The notes beneath the pieces are model-generated. The model did not search any database. It was not told the DNA's origin and saw only the letters and a list, made by a program, of their open reading frames with translations. A program made the translations under genes and the position numbers. Below, one piece after another: positions 41,230 to 42,426 of a DNA stretch of 42,426 bases; positions within the stretch are counted from its first letter, which is position 1, and each line of letters opens with the position of its first letter. The DNA comes from Hyphomicrobiales bacterium (GTDB taxonomy: Bacteria; Pseudomonadota; Alphaproteobacteria; Rhizobiales; Rhizobiaceae): contig UBYX01000029.1 of NCBI GenBank assembly GCA_900469955.1, positions 1-42,426 of the forward strand, given 5' to 3'.

Positions 41230-42261
41230 TCAGCGCTTACGTGCATCTTTGCCGAGGACCAAGGGCATCAGCACGGAAAGAACCATCAGCCGCAGTACAT
41301 GGTGAGCGCCGACATAGGTCGGATCTGCGTGCAGCATGACAGCCATCGCCGCCATGGTCTCGAGACCGCCTGGCGCAAAGGCTATTAAAGCAGCCACGAG
41401 CGGGACCCCTGTGATATGGGAAACAGCGAAAGCGATTGCCGCAGCCAACGCCGTCACCACGACAGTCACCACGCCGCCGGCGACAAACGCCATGCGTATC
41501 GCGGTGATCGATACGCCGCTGAAGCGCGTGCCGATGATCGATCCGAGGGTGACGTAGGTCGGAATGAGCAGCCAGTTCGGCATACCGCCGGTGAGGAACC
41601 CGGTTACATGCGTGCTGATCGAAACCACGACGCCACCCAGAAGAAGCGCGGCAGGAAACTGCCAGCGCAGGAAAAACAGGCCCAGTACCAAGGAGACGCA
41701 AAGCGTGGCGAGCAGGATGGGCATGCTCATGACTTCCGCCGGCATTACCGGGGCACCGCCTGCCAGGCCGAAATACTCCACGATAAGCGGAGTTGTGATG
41801 GTGAGCGCCAATACTCGCACACTTTGGGCGACGCTGACGGTGCGCAGGTCGCCGCGTGTTTCCGCCGCGAGGCTTAGAACGTAACTCAGATGGCCGGGGG
41901 ACGAGGCCAGAAGCGCAGTGGTCCGATCATAGTGAAATATCCGCTGCAGCACCCAGGAGCTGGCAAAAAGCAGGATGACAAGCGCAATCGGCACCATGAC
42001 GAAGCTCAGCGGCCAGGTGCGCGCCGCCACGATTACGTCAGGCGTCACACTTGTTCCCATCGAGACGCCAACGATGACGAAGCAGATGTTGCGAAGCTGT
42101 ATCGGTACCCGGAGCGTCAATCCAAACAGTCCGGCAATGGTGATGACGACGGCGGGACCAATCAGATAGGGGGCCGGAAGTCCGACACCAGTTGCTGCCA
42201 CGGCGCCGGTGGTCCCGATCAGCGCAGTCAGCGCGTAAGCGCGCAGTTCCGATAAAGGCAT
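41230..42261 (-). CDS. AbrB-family inner-membrane protein
   Basis: A 343-residue membrane protein with about nine to ten hydrophobic segments in two similar halves (LRNICFVIVGVSMGTSVTPD in the first, THVTGFLTGGMPNWLLIPTY in the second). This is the AbrB duplication found in the family once annotated as putative ammonia monooxygenase, now regarded as a membrane protein of uncertain transport role. It has no relation to the Bacillus AbrB DNA-binding regulator. Adjacent gluconokinase hints at involvement in gluconate or related acid use, which is only an inference. A group II intron end lies about 106 bp upstream. Confidence 0.8.
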   Translation of the reverse strand: MPLSELRAYALTALIGTTGAVAATGVGLPAPYLIGPAVVITIAGLFGLTLRVPIQLRNICFVIVGVSMGTSVTPDVIVAARTWPLSFVMVPIALVILLFASSWVLQRIFHYDRTTALLASSPGHLSYVLSLAAETRGDLRTVSVAQSVRVLALTITTPLIVEYFGLAGGAPVMPAEVMSMPILLATLCVSLVLGLFFLRWQFPAALLLGGVVVSISTHVTGFLTGGMPNWLLIPTYVTLGSIIGTRFSGVSITAIRMAFVAGGVVTVVVTALAAAIAFAVSHITGVPLVAALIAFAPGGLETMAAMAVMLHADPTYVGAHHVLRLMVLSVLMPLVLGKDARKR

Positions 42262-42366
42262 GGCTTGGTCCTGAAGGCGCCACAGGAAGAAATGGCTGCA
42301 AAGCCAAAAACGCCTACCGTCCTTCTATTGCAAACGGAGCGAAGGTCAACCTCAGGACATGACAAA

Positions 42367-42426
42367 ATCGGGATAGGGGGGAGCCTATTGGCTCCGCCCC
42401 TCCCAAACCACCCGGCATGCGGGTCC
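42367..42426 (-). mobile_element. 3' end of a group II intron (domain V part and domain VI), cut by the window edge
   Basis: On the minus strand the sequence runs GGACCCGCATGCCGGGTGGT, the 3' half of a bacterial domain V, then GGGAGGGGC, a GGAGCC-AATA-GGCTCC helix and CCCCTATCCCGAT. The last part is the shape of domain VI, with a bulged A eight bases from the end and the terminal AY consensus. The intron 3' end would be at 42367, its 5' part beyond position 42426. The bases following it (TTTGTCATG) would be the 3' exon. The reverse transcriptase gene is outside the window. The assignment is from remembered intron sequence patterns. Confidence 0.65.

Overview
The window is a high-GC alphaproteobacterial chromosome segment, most likely Rhizobiaceae (Rhizobium/Agrobacterium/Sinorhizobium relatives). 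This is inferred from protein resemblance and neighbourhood: an LsrB/VtlR-type LysR regulator divergent from a DUF1127 gene, a katA-oxyR divergent pair, the short alphaproteobacterial-type gshA, and an LpxQ-like outer-membrane protein. Nearly all bases are coding, and there is no integrase, prophage or CRISPR array. One foreign element is visible: the 3' end of a group II intron at the extreme right edge.

Region 1 (1-24.2 kb) is mostly housekeeping. It holds an LpxQ-like outer-membrane barrel, glycolate oxidase glcD-glcE-glcF (minus strand, chained by ATGA overlaps), a Nudix hydrolase, a PiT phosphate transporter, rsmE, gshA and a DUF937 protein. Next come the DUF1127 / LsrB-type pair and the katA / oxyR pair (OxyR has the C-x8-C redox pair). 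These are followed by a Tat-type dienelactone hydrolase, a MAPEG protein, guaB, a Tat-type metallo-beta-lactamase-fold enzyme, an MFS exporter, ppx/gppA-rlmE, a tRNA-Gln(CUG), and ribB under an FMN riboswitch.

Region 2 (24.3-34.2 kb) is the most interesting part: a divergent sugar or polyol catabolic island. The minus arm encodes an ABC importer (permease, binding protein, duplicated ATPase) and two short-chain dehydrogenases, with a possible 70-codon ORF fitted exactly between the last two. The plus arm encodes a transketolase split into N- and C-terminal subunits, an FGGY kinase and a SorC-family regulator. A 12-bp element, GTGAATAAATAT, lies in mirror orientation beside both divergent starts, and a related palindrome sits just upstream of the regulator. 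The proposed logic is import, oxidation of a polyol to a ketose, phosphorylation, then two-carbon transfer by the split transketolase. The substrate is unknown. The closest precedents are split transketolases such as apulose-4-phosphate transketolase.

Region 3 (34.3-35.7 kb) is an ECF41-type sigma factor with its typical partner, an AhpD/carboxymuconolactone-decarboxylase-like protein. The partner gene is preceded by a sequence matching the ECF41 promoter pattern TGTCACA-N16-CGTC.

Region 4 (35.8-42.4 kb) carries an amine or amino-acid catabolic set: a DadA-like FAD enzyme, a PuuA-like glutamine-synthetase homologue and a PuuB-like FAD oxidase, with a TetR regulator convergent to them. It ends with gluconokinase, an AbrB-family membrane protein and the group II intron end.
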